DNA of 52,964 bases, from the NCBI GenBank assembly GCA_015064205.1, contig SVSR01000011.1, positions 1-52,964 of the forward strand, in the 5' to 3' direction. Below, piece after piece: positions 9,117-16,116 of the stretch. Position numbers and translations under genes: made by a program. This DNA comes from Oscillospiraceae bacterium (GTDB lineage Bacteria; Bacillota; Clostridia; Oscillospirales; CAG-272). The notes beneath the pieces are model-generated. The model was not told the origin of the DNA. It saw only the letters and a program-made list of their open reading frames with translations, and did not search any database. Numbering within the stretch: the first letter of the stretch is position 1; each line of letters opens with the position of its first letter.

Positions 9117-9767
9117 ATGATAATTACTCCGAAACAGACGTGTATCGCATACCGTTGCCCGAGATGCGGGCAGGGAATAAAGAGCGTGGTCGGTATATTT
9201 TCTCTTACGGGAAATAAAATGAAATTAAAATGTACATGCGGCGAAAGCGAGCTTGTTATCGACCGTGCGCGTGAAAATAAATATACGATAACCGCGCCGT
9301 GCATAATGTGCGGAAGTGATCATAAATTCACGCTTGCGGCAAATTCATTTTTTGAAAAAGAATTATTTACTTATCCGTGCACCTATACCGGCGTGGACTC
9401 ATGCTTTATCGGGCAAGCGGATAAGGTAAGCAAGGCGCTTGACGATAACGAAAAAGAGGTTATCGAAATATATAAAAGCATCGGCGTTGAAGACGCAGAG
9501 GAGATGCTTCATCCGCAATACGAGGACGAAGAAGACGAAGAAATTCAGGATACCGACGTTCTTGATACCGTCATTTTTGTATTAAGAGACCTTCTCGAAA
9601 CTGATTCTATAAAGTGTAATTGTGACAGTCCCGAATACGATTATACACTGTGTAACGGATACGTTAAGGTGTTTTGCAAAAACTGCTCTGCAAGCGCCGA
9701 TATACCGTCAAGAGGGAAGTCGGATGCGGACAAATTCCTTGAATGTTATGAACTGAAGCTTAAATAA
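9117..9767 (+). CDS. Uncharacterised Cys-rich, probably zinc-ribbon protein
   Basis: A 216-residue soluble protein I cannot assign to a named family. Cysteine pairs suggest two or three metal sites: CPRCG and CTCG in the first 45 residues, CIMCG near residue 65, and a C-terminal cluster CNCDS...FCKNCSA. The middle contains a very acidic stretch (YEDEEDEEIQDTD). The layout suggests a small cytoplasmic zinc protein with N- and C-terminal ribbon-like modules, perhaps regulatory, but nothing identifies a ligand. The start ATG 9117 is chosen because the promoter -10 is at 9066-9071 and a purine-rich AGATGGGAAAG lies upstream. It stands alone between the divergent ilv operon and a small Cys-rich peptide unit. 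Confidence 0.7.
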   Translation: MIITPKQTCIAYRCPRCGQGIKSVVGIFSLTGNKMKLKCTCGESELVIDRARENKYTITAPCIMCGSDHKFTLAANSFFEKELFTYPCTYTGVDSCFIGQADKVSKALDDNEKEVIEIYKSIGVEDAEEMLHPQYEDEEDEEIQDTDVLDTVIFVLRDLLETDSIKCNCDSPEYDYTLCNGYVKVFCKNCSASADIPSRGKSDADKFLECYELKLK

Positions 9768-9783
9768 AATCAAGTAGCAAATA

Positions 9784-9904
9784 AAAACAGTTGGCATAAG
9801 ATAATAACAGAGAGGCGCAAAACGCGCTCTCGGCTGCATACATAGCAGCATTATGTGGAACTGTTTTTCCGCCGGAGGCAGTTTCGAAAGTTTCCTTACG
9901 GCGG
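9784..9904 (+). ncRNA. Candidate structured RNA leader (three-way junction plus hairpin)
   Basis: Nested complementary segments fold simply. An outer stem pairs AAAACAGTT (9784-9792) with AACTGTTTT (9859-9867) and continues as CATAA (9795-9799) with TTATG (9851-9855). Inside are hairpins GAGAG(G)CGC/GCGCTCTC (9810-9831) and GCTGC/GCAGC (9833-9849). A fourth hairpin CCGCCG/CGGCGG (9869-9904) ends just before the Shine-Dalgarno of the 31-codon gene. I do not recognise a named riboswitch class. It could be a cis-regulatory leader or a stable small RNA. Confidence 0.45.
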
Positions 9905-9919
9905 AGAAACGGAGCAAAT

Positions 9920-10015
9920 ATGAACAACTGTCTTTGCAACATCTTCGACGATAAGTGCATCTGGATAATAATTATAGCACTTCTTATCCTGTTCTGCTGC
10001 GGCGGCTGCTGCTGA
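9920..10015 (+). CDS. 31-residue Cys-rich membrane peptide
   Basis: ATG 9920 follows GGAG (9911-9914) at 5 nt spacing and opens a 31-codon frame ending TGA at 10013-10015. The product starts MNNCLCNIFDDKC, has one hydrophobic segment (WIIIIALLILF) and ends CCGGCC: seven cysteines in 31 residues. A strong terminator follows at once and a structured leader precedes it, so it looks like a complete monocistronic gene. Tiny Cys-rich, single-span proteins of this form are common in Clostridia but their role is unknown to me. Translation is inferred from the ribosome binding site, reading frame and terminator. Confidence 0.6.
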   Translation: MNNCLCNIFDDKCIWIIIIALLILFCCGGCC

Positions 10016-10025
10016 TAGGAACAAG

Positions 10026-10060
10026 AAAAGCGGATACCGTGAAAGCGGTATCCGCTTTTT
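10026..10060 (+). terminator. Strong terminator after the 31-residue peptide gene
   Basis: AAAAGCGGATACCG / CGGTATCCGCTTTT with a 6-nt loop and a T-run, 10 bp after the stop. It insulates the recombinase gene from upstream transcription. Confidence 0.9.
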
Positions 10061-10133
10061 GCGTTGTATCAAATCTAATATAAATGTTAAAATATTTATA
10101 CAGGATTTAATACTATACGCAAGGAGACTGACT

Positions 10134-10982
10134 ATGAAGAAAATCACAGCCAATTTGATCAAACAATTTAAAAATCACCTTTTAAATGAAGAAAAAAGTG
10201 ATAACACAATTGAAAAGTATATCCGTGATATTACAGCGTTTTGCCGTTGGTTAGGCGAAAAAAACGTTGATAAAATCGTCGTACTTGAATATAAGGCGTA
10301 TCTTGTGGATAATTATAAACCGGCAAGTGTAAATTCAGTTTTATCATCTATAAATAGCTTTTTTGTGTTTAATGAATGGTATGACTGTAGAGTGAAAGCA
10401 CTTAAAATACAAAAACAGATATTTACCACAAAGGAAAAAGAGCTTACAAAAGCCGAATATGAAAGATTGCTTGACTCGGCACGCTCGAAGAAAAACGAAA
10501 GGCTGTATTTGCTGATGCAGACTATATGCTCAACGGGAATACGTGTGTCGGAGCTTAGATTTATAACGGCAGAGGCGGTAAAAAGCGGAGTTGCACATAT
10601 TAACTGTAAAGGCAAGCTCCGACAGGTATTTTTGCCTAAAGTTCTGAGAAAGACTTTGACAAAGTATTTAAAAGAGCAAAAAATAAAAAGCGGGTCCGTG
10701 TTCGTATCACGAACAGGAAAACCGCTTGACAGGTCAAATATTTGGACTGATATGAAAAAGCTCTGCGAACAAGCCGGAGTTTCAAAGGATAAAGTGTTTC
10801 CGCACAATTTGCGACATTTGTTTGCACGCACATACTATTCACTTCAGAAAGACATTGTGCGTCTTGCTGATATTCTCGGACATTCAAGTGTAAATACAAC
10901 GAGAATATATACGATGGAGTCGGGCGAGGTGCATAAAAGGCAGATTGAAAAATTAGGACTTTTGATGTGCTTCACAACATAA
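10134..10982 (+). CDS. Tyrosine site-specific recombinase (XerC/D-like), putative invertase of the adjacent promoter switch
   Basis: A 282-residue integrase-family recombinase with an N-terminal SAM-like DNA-binding domain (about residues 1-95) and a C-terminal catalytic domain. The catalytic set is complete: R137 (STGIRVSEL), K161 or K159 (CKGKLRQV), H224 and R227 (PHNLRH), H250 (LGHSS) and nucleophile Y259 (TTRIY). ATG 10134 follows AAGGAG. The length fits simple recombinases that act on short inverted repeats, with no large arm-binding domain. Its last codons and TAA stop (10980-10982) lie inside the left 28-bp inverted repeat, outside the 4-bp core, so inversion would leave the gene intact. 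No excisionase, phage or transposon genes are nearby, favouring a dedicated inversion role over a mobile-element remnant. Confidence 0.85.
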   Translation: MKKITANLIKQFKNHLLNEEKSDNTIEKYIRDITAFCRWLGEKNVDKIVVLEYKAYLVDNYKPASVNSVLSSINSFFVFNEWYDCRVKALKIQKQIFTTKEKELTKAEYERLLDSARSKKNERLYLLMQTICSTGIRVSELRFITAEAVKSGVAHINCKGKLRQVFLPKVLRKTLTKYLKEQKIKSGSVFVSRTGKPLDRSNIWTDMKKLCEQAGVSKDKVFPHNLRHLFARTYYSLQKDIVRLADILGHSSVNTTRIYTMESGEVHKRQIEKLGLLMCFTT

Positions 10983-11001
10983 TCTGCATTATGTTGTGAA
11001 G
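10970..11001. repeat. Left inverted repeat (IRL) of the putative invertible segment
   Basis: A 32-bp near-palindrome: arms CTTCACAACATAAT and ATTATGTTGTGAAG around an asymmetric CTGC centre (10984-10987). Bases 10974-11001 recur as an exact 28-bp inverted copy at 11271-11244. Two arms around a short spacer fit a tyrosine-recombinase core site. No T-run follows on either strand, so it does not look like a terminator. Confidence 0.85.
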
Positions 11002-11051
11002 TGAAAAAATGAATACATAATTTTGAATTATATATCCACAAACGATGCTTA

Positions 11052-11080
11052 ATTATACCATGATTATAAATCAAAGTCAA
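11052..11080 (-). promoter_or_regulatory. Promoter inside the invertible segment, now facing the recombinase gene
   Basis: Minus strand TTGACT (11080-11075), 17-bp spacer, TATAAT (11057-11052). In this orientation the start near 11045 gives RNA running through IRL and antisense to the recombinase gene. In the other orientation it would transcribe the surface operon with a leader of roughly 95 nt. Confidence 0.75.
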
Positions 11081-11243
11081 TGATTTGAGCGAAAAATTGT
11101 TGATAAATTCGCTGTTTTTGAAATTTTAGGCATAGCTATATCGACCAATGTGTATTTCTGTGTTTTCATTGGCCTGTGTTTTGTATGTTTAATTTTGATT
11201 ATTAGTGGATTTTTTTATTGCACAAAGGGTCTTTCCTTATCAT

Positions 11244-11271
11244 CTTCACAACATAATGCAGATTATGTTGT
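11244..11271. repeat. Right inverted repeat (IRR) of the putative invertible segment
   Basis: Arms CTTCACAACATAAT and ATTATGTTGT around the centre GCAG: the exact inverse of 10974-11001. The opposite centre (GCAG against CTGC) means recombination between the sites gives inversion, not deletion. It lies 20 bp before the first gene of the operon. Confidence 0.85.
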
Positions 11272-11291
11272 ATCACGAGAAAGGAGAGAAT

Positions 11292-11747
11292 ATGACAACA
11301 AGCCCTACTACTTTCGGTATGTCACCTAAATGCAAATCGTTTGTGGTTAAAAAAGTGTATGAACACTATTTGATGAATATTTATTGGAAAGAAGTATGCC
11401 AAAAGCTTTCAACTATATGCTTATTTCTTTTCCCGACAATATCTCTTTTTAGCGAAAATGATAAAACTTTAGAGGGTGCAATTACCGTACTTTCGGTTTT
11501 GGTATCATTGACAGTATATTTCTTTTGTGACACAAAAGAATACTATACATCGTTGTATATCGTTTGTGATGCATATATGACAAATTGTGGTGATAGTGAT
11601 TTTGAAAGAAAATTTCAGGCATTGATGCCTTACATACGAGAAATCGATTATGCAAGGGGAAGAAGCGATTATAGTTCATATTGTAAAGAGTTAAACATTG
11701 CTCAAAATCTTGGCGATAAATTAACAAACACGATATTGATGAAATGA
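11292..11747 (+). CDS. Small membrane protein with two TM segments, SLATT-like layout; first gene of the switch operon
   Basis: A 151-residue protein with two adjacent hydrophobic segments (LSTICLFLFPTISLF and ITVLSVLVSLTVYFF, about residues 40-80) followed by a 70-residue soluble, probably helical tail with YIREIDYARGRSDYSSYCKELN. Two TM segments plus a cytosolic helical tail resemble SLATT-domain proteins, but similarity is only architectural and I do not assert membership. ATG 11292 follows AAGGAGAG, just beyond the right inverted repeat, so it is the first gene reached by the invertible promoter. Its stop overlaps the next start (ATGA). AT-rich codon use matches the rest of the operon. 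Confidence 0.7.
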   Translation: MTTSPTTFGMSPKCKSFVVKKVYEHYLMNIYWKEVCQKLSTICLFLFPTISLFSENDKTLEGAITVLSVLVSLTVYFFCDTKEYYTSLYIVCDAYMTNCGDSDFERKFQALMPYIREIDYARGRSDYSSYCKELNIAQNLGDKLTNTILMK

Positions 11748-11947
11748 ATCGGCAAAGATATATAATCGCAGTATTATGTTTTATGGCGGCACTAATATGT
11801 ACGTTGATTATGATTTTTTTACCTGAATTAGATCCAGTAACGGTTATGATACTGCTTTTTATCACTATATCGACAGTTGTCGGGTTTATTTTTATGTTAG
11901 TAGACTGTGGTGTTTTTTCTAAATGCAAAAACAAAAGAAAGGTGTGA
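11744..11947 (+). CDS. 67-residue membrane protein
   Basis: Starts at the ATGA overlap with the previous gene. Two hydrophobic segments (YIIAVLCFMAALICTLIMIFL and VMILLFITISTVVGFIFML) are joined by a short PELDP turn, with a Cys/Lys-rich tail ending CKNKRKV. No family recognised. The strict coupling suggests it works with the preceding membrane protein, perhaps as a small complex for export or assembly of the surface proteins encoded downstream; that is inference from context only. Confidence 0.7.
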   Translation: MNRQRYIIAVLCFMAALICTLIMIFLPELDPVTVMILLFITISTVVGFIFMLVDCGVFSKCKNKRKV

Positions 11948-11952
11948 ATTAA

Positions 11953-14900
11953 ATGAAAAAAATAATATCAATTGTCCTATCAATAATTATAGTTTTTAGT
12001 ATAATGCCTATTTTCGGGATAAACATTAATGCAGCCTATGAAAATACATATCAATATACTGGTAATCAACGAATAGATATTGTAGGTGTTGCAGAAACTC
12101 AGTTGGGATACACTGAAGGCAACAACGGATATACAAAATATGGAGATTATTTTGGGACGCCTTATTCACAGTGGTGTGCATATTTTATAAGCTGGTGTGC
12201 CAGACAAGCGGGTATTTCTGAATCTATCATTAAGACAACAGGTGGAGCCTCTCCGTATTCAAGTTATTTTAATATAAAATCTTATTCTGGTGAATCATAC
12301 ACTCCAAAACCTGGAGATTTGTTTTTTATTCCATATACAAAAGATGATGGTTCTATGGGATTTACACATACAGGGCTCGTGTATTATGTTGATGGTACTA
12401 AATTTTACACAATAGAGGGCAACTGGAATAATTGTGTTTGTTCAAAGGAACGCAAAATCAGTGATTATTACTTTGGTGTTCCAGATTATTCTATAACTGA
12501 TTCAGCATCGATAAATACAATCTCAGAAGGTACATATTATATAAAATCAGCACTGAACAACGAGAGCAGTGCGCTTGATATAGAAGAGGGTTCTACCGAT
12601 AATATGACGAATGTTCATTTGTGGACATATCACGGAGGAGAGTCTCAGAAATTTGAACTAATAAAAAATGGTGATTTTTACGGTATAAAAAATGTATATA
12701 CCGGAAAGATGCTTGACATTGAAGAAACTTCGGGTGGAAAAGGCGTGAATGTGCATCAGTACAGTGCACATAGTGGTTATTCTCAGAAATGGCAATTTAT
12801 CAATGCGGGTGATGGTTATTACTATATAAGAAATGTCACCGGTTATAATTTAGACGTATCTAACGGCGATTATGATAATGGTACTAATGTTCAAATATGG
12901 ACAGTTAATGGGTCAACATCACAAAAATTCAAGTTGGTTGATGCTGAAAATAAAACCTGCACCGTCACATTCGATGCCAACGGCGGTAGTGTATCGCCTA
13001 CGAGCAAGACGGTAATATATGGTGAAAAATATGGTACACTTCCGACACCGACAAAAGAGGGTTATACTTTTGCCGGCTGGTATTTACTACAGTTTGATTA
13101 TCCGGAAGATCCACTCATTGTTGCAAGCACAGTATTTGAAGAAACGGAAGATTGTACTTTGTATGCAAAGTGGACTGCCAATACATACACTGTTACATTT
13201 AATGCCAACGGCGGTAGCGTGTCTCCCACAAGCAAGACGGTGACGTACGCTTCGCAATACGGCACACTTCCGGCACCGACTCGCTCGGGTTACACGTTTG
13301 ACGGTTGGTATACATCAGCAAGCGGTGGTACAAAGATTACAAGTTCAACTATTGTAACAATTACGTCTGATCAAATATTATACGCTCATTGGGAGAGAAA
13401 TGATACGATCCAAATATTAGAGGATTTAAACATTATAACAAACCCGGTGCAAAGCGAAGATAAAATAACCAAGGAAGAGTTTACTTTACTTATTGCTAAG
13501 AGCATTACCGGAATAACAGACACTGATTATTGGCAAGATGGCCATAAAATTTACTCAGATTGCACGCAACATTTAGGAGCTATTGAGTATTGTTATAACC
13601 AAAATATTATAAATGATGCGGGAGATTATTATTATCCTGAAGAATATATTGACTTAAGAGATGCTGTAATTTTAGCGGTCAATGCAAGCGGTTATTCATG
13701 GAACGTTGAAAATGTTGAAGGTGTTAATTACTGGCTCCCTTATTATCAAGTTGCAAGTGAAATAGGGCTTCTTGAGGATTTAACTAAAATTGCCGTTACT
13801 GTGGACATTAGCTATTCTCAAGCCGCAACTTTGGTGTGCAACATGCTTAATTTGTATGTATGTGAAGATGGAACTATAATGGAATATACTTTGAATGAGA
13901 GAATATTCCAAAGTAATACATATACTGTCATGTTTGATGCCAACGGCGGAAGCGGAGCAACGACGGTACAGAGACAAGGAATAGGCAACGTGCTTATGCT
14001 AAGTAGTGTGAAACCTAAAAGAGAGGGATATGCGTTTAAAGGCTGGGCAACTTCGAGCATAGGATCTATTGAATACGAGGCTGCTGGAGTATATTCTGCC
14101 AATAAATCAGTAATACTTTACGCAGTATGGCAGGCAAACACATATACAGTCGCATTCAATGCCAACAACGGCAGCGTATCAACCGCAAGCAAGAGCGTAA
14201 CGTATGACTCGACATACGGCACACTTCCGACACCGACTCGTTCGGGTTACACATTTGACGGTTGGTATACATCAGCAACCGGCGGCACGAAGATTACAAA
14301 TACAACTAATGTAACAATTACATCAGACCAGACGTTGTATGCGAATTGGACAGAAATAAATACCGGAACAGAAAACAATGGTCCTATGCCCGGCGGCAAG
14401 GCGGTATTTACGGTTGATGATATTATGTACCCCGGCGACGAAGGCACATTGTTCCACAATGCTTTTGTACAGCCGAACGTATTAACGCCTGCAGGTACGT
14501 ATGATCATTCCCGTGGTGTTTACTTTACCGAAACAACGCATAATGGTATAGACTGTGTTGCAGTTTCGATTGATCCTGAAAGCTCTATACTCGCTCCTGT
14601 AATGGATTTTAGCTATTATCAATGGGATAGTGATTACTACAATCCTTCTCTTGACGCTACAAAATACAAGTGGCTTAAGATCAAGTATGCTTACAATGAA
14701 GCAGGTAGCTCCATGGACTATGTAAAGTTCTATGTTTCAAAGGACGTTACCCCCCTTGGCATTTCCAACCTTAAGACAGCTATCAAGACCTTTGACATCG
14801 TTAACGGTAACGGCGAATGGCAGGAAGTAATCGTTGACCTCAGTGATATCATCTTCGAAGACGGCACAATGTGGGATGAAAACACAATCCGTCAGTTCCG

Positions 14901-16107
14901 TCTCCAGATGTTTGAATACAACGAAGACGAAGATGCAGTATGCTACATAGCAGGCTTTGGTTTCTTTGAAACAGAAGAAGCTGCTAAGGCGTGTGATTTT
15001 ACAAACAGTACATCCGAGCCAAGCGCCTATACAGTCACATTCAATGCAAACGGCGGAACTACATCAACTGCAAGTAAATCTGTGACATACGCTTCCACAT
15101 ACGGCACACTCCCGACACCGACTCGCTCGGGTTACACCTTTGACGGTTGGTACACGGCGGCAACTGGAGGTACTAAAGTTACAAGTTCGACAAATGTAAC
15201 AATTACTTCAAATCAGACATTGTACGCCCATTGGACACAAAATGAGCCTGAAGTAATTCCCGTGACCGGTGTATCCCTTAACAAAACTTCTACAACATTA
15301 ACAGTTGGTGATACAGTAACGCTCACAGCGACAGTGTTACCGAGTAATGCAACAAACAAAGCGGTTTCGTGGACTTCATCAAACCCGAGCGTTGCTTCTG
15401 TATCAAACGGTGTTGTAACAGCAAAAGCGGCGGGAACGGCTACGATTACGGCAACAACAGCAGATGGAAGTAAAACAGCGACTTGTGTAGTTGCGGTGAA
15501 TGCGGCTATAGATGAAAATGCTCCTGTAATCAAAGTTGATAATGCAAGAGGCTGTGTTGGAAACACGGTAGATGTAGTAATAAATATTGAAAATAATCCG
15601 GGCATTGCAGTCTTAGGATTTAATGTTAATTATGACAATAGTGCTATGACATTGAAATCTGCCACACTTGGTGAAATATTTAGCGGAGAGCTTGAGTGTA
15701 ATATTGCAAGCGTACCATTTGTTTTTAATGTATATTCCGGCTCCGAAAATAAAATGAAAAACGGAAATTTGGTGACATTGCAATTTGAGATTAAACCGGA
15801 TTGTTCAAGAGGTGATTATACTATCTCGTTATCAGACCTTGAAGCTCTTAATATAGATGAAAGCAATGTATCTTTCGACATATTTAACGGAACAGTTGAG
15901 GTTACAGATTCTATTCCCGGAGATCTAACAGGTGATGGTACAGTAACGAGAGCTGATTTGTTAAGACTTGCAAAAAGCTTTTCGGGATTTGATGTAGAAA
16001 TGGATATGATGGCTGCAGATGTAACGGGTGACGGAGCAGTAACAAGAGCTGATTTGTTAAGACTTGCAAAGTATTTTTCAGGTTTTGATGTTGAATTAGG
16101 TAAATAA
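11953..16107 (+). CDS. Secreted multidomain surface protein: CHAP, ricin-B, InlB repeats, BIG2, cohesin, dockerin
   Basis: A 1,384-residue exported protein. Domains in order: signal peptide (1-28); CHAP amidase/peptidase (about 33-180) with C75 in QWCAYF and H139 in FTHTG, implying cell-wall cleavage; ricin-B-type lectin (about 188-334, repeated SQKF/QKWQF motifs); two InlB/Flg_new repeats (336-478, FDANGG..GYTFAGWY type); a region resembling degenerate SLH domains (479-650); two more InlB repeats (about 655-800); an unassigned module (805-1015, host-like codon use); a fifth InlB repeat; BIG2 (about 1099-1178, VSLNKTSTTLTVGD); cohesin (about 1186-1318); and a two-repeat dockerin (1322-1384, DLTGDGTVTRAD and DVTGDGAVTRAD). 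Having cohesin and dockerin together makes it an adaptor able both to dock and to receive. ATG 11953 follows AAAGGTG. Confidence 0.88.
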   Translation: MKKIISIVLSIIIVFSIMPIFGININAAYENTYQYTGNQRIDIVGVAETQLGYTEGNNGYTKYGDYFGTPYSQWCAYFISWCARQAGISESIIKTTGGASPYSSYFNIKSYSGESYTPKPGDLFFIPYTKDDGSMGFTHTGLVYYVDGTKFYTIEGNWNNCVCSKERKISDYYFGVPDYSITDSASINTISEGTYYIKSALNNESSALDIEEGSTDNMTNVHLWTYHGGESQKFELIKNGDFYGIKNVYTGKMLDIEETSGGKGVNVHQYSAHSGYSQKWQFINAGDGYYYIRNVTGYNLDVSNGDYDNGTNVQIWTVNGSTSQKFKLVDAENKTCTVTFDANGGSVSPTSKTVIYGEKYGTLPTPTKEGYTFAGWYLLQFDYPEDPLIVASTVFEETEDCTLYAKWTANTYTVTFNANGGSVSPTSKTVTYASQYGTLPAPTRSGYTFDGWYTSASGGTKITSSTIVTITSDQILYAHWERNDTIQILEDLNIITNPVQSEDKITKEEFTLLIAKSITGITDTDYWQDGHKIYSDCTQHLGAIEYCYNQNIINDAGDYYYPEEYIDLRDAVILAVNASGYSWNVENVEGVNYWLPYYQVASEIGLLEDLTKIAVTVDISYSQAATLVCNMLNLYVCEDGTIMEYTLNERIFQSNTYTVMFDANGGSGATTVQRQGIGNVLMLSSVKPKREGYAFKGWATSSIGSIEYEAAGVYSANKSVILYAVWQANTYTVAFNANNGSVSTASKSVTYDSTYGTLPTPTRSGYTFDGWYTSATGGTKITNTTNVTITSDQTLYANWTEINTGTENNGPMPGGKAVFTVDDIMYPGDEGTLFHNAFVQPNVLTPAGTYDHSRGVYFTETTHNGIDCVAVSIDPESSILAPVMDFSYYQWDSDYYNPSLDATKYKWLKIKYAYNEAGSSMDYVKFYVSKDVTPLGISNLKTAIKTFDIVNGNGEWQEVIVDLSDIIFEDGTMWDENTIRQFRLQMFEYNEDEDAVCYIAGFGFFETEEAAKACDFTNSTSEPSAYTVTFNANGGTTSTASKSVTYASTYGTLPTPTRSGYTFDGWYTAATGGTKVTSSTNVTITSNQTLYAHWTQNEPEVIPVTGVSLNKTSTTLTVGDTVTLTATVLPSNATNKAVSWTSSNPSVASVSNGVVTAKAAGTATITATTADGSKTATCVVAVNAAIDENAPVIKVDNARGCVGNTVDVVINIENNPGIAVLGFNVNYDNSAMTLKSATLGEIFSGELECNIASVPFVFNVYSGSENKMKNGNLVTLQFEIKPDCSRGDYTISLSDLEALNIDESNVSFDIFNGTVEVTDSIPGDLTGDGTVTRADLLRLAKSFSGFDVEMDMMAADVTGDGAVTRADLLRLAKYFSGFDVELGK

Positions 16108-16116
16108 AAATTTGAG

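Larger units (their letters stand above)
10974..11271. other. Putative invertible promoter segment (phase-variation switch)
   Basis: About 300 bp bounded by exact 28-bp inverted repeats, directly downstream of a tyrosine recombinase gene and upstream of a six-gene surface-protein operon. The interior (11002-11243) has no plausible gene. It holds one good promoter facing left (11080-11052), a weak rightward terminator-like hairpin (AGCGAA 11088-11093 / TTCGCT 11108-11113, then GTTTTTG) and an inverted pair CCAATG..CATTGG (about 11140-11167). I see no convincing rightward promoter. After inversion the promoter would map to about 11161-11189 and point at the operon start at 11292. This copy is therefore read as OFF. 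Confidence 0.8.

Noticed and set aside
10970-11001. Intrinsic terminator after the recombinase gene
   Set aside because: The palindrome has no T-run on either strand, includes the stop codon, and recurs as an exact inverted copy at 11244-11271, which fits a recombination site better.
10984-11260. Small coding genes inside the invertible segment
   Set aside because: Only short frames without ribosome binding sites occur there, and they overlap the promoter and repeats.
12511-16107. Polysaccharide-degrading catalytic domain expected from the dockerin
   Set aside because: Apart from the N-terminal CHAP domain I see only lectin, repeat and Ig-type modules; no glycoside hydrolase or lyase motif could be supported.
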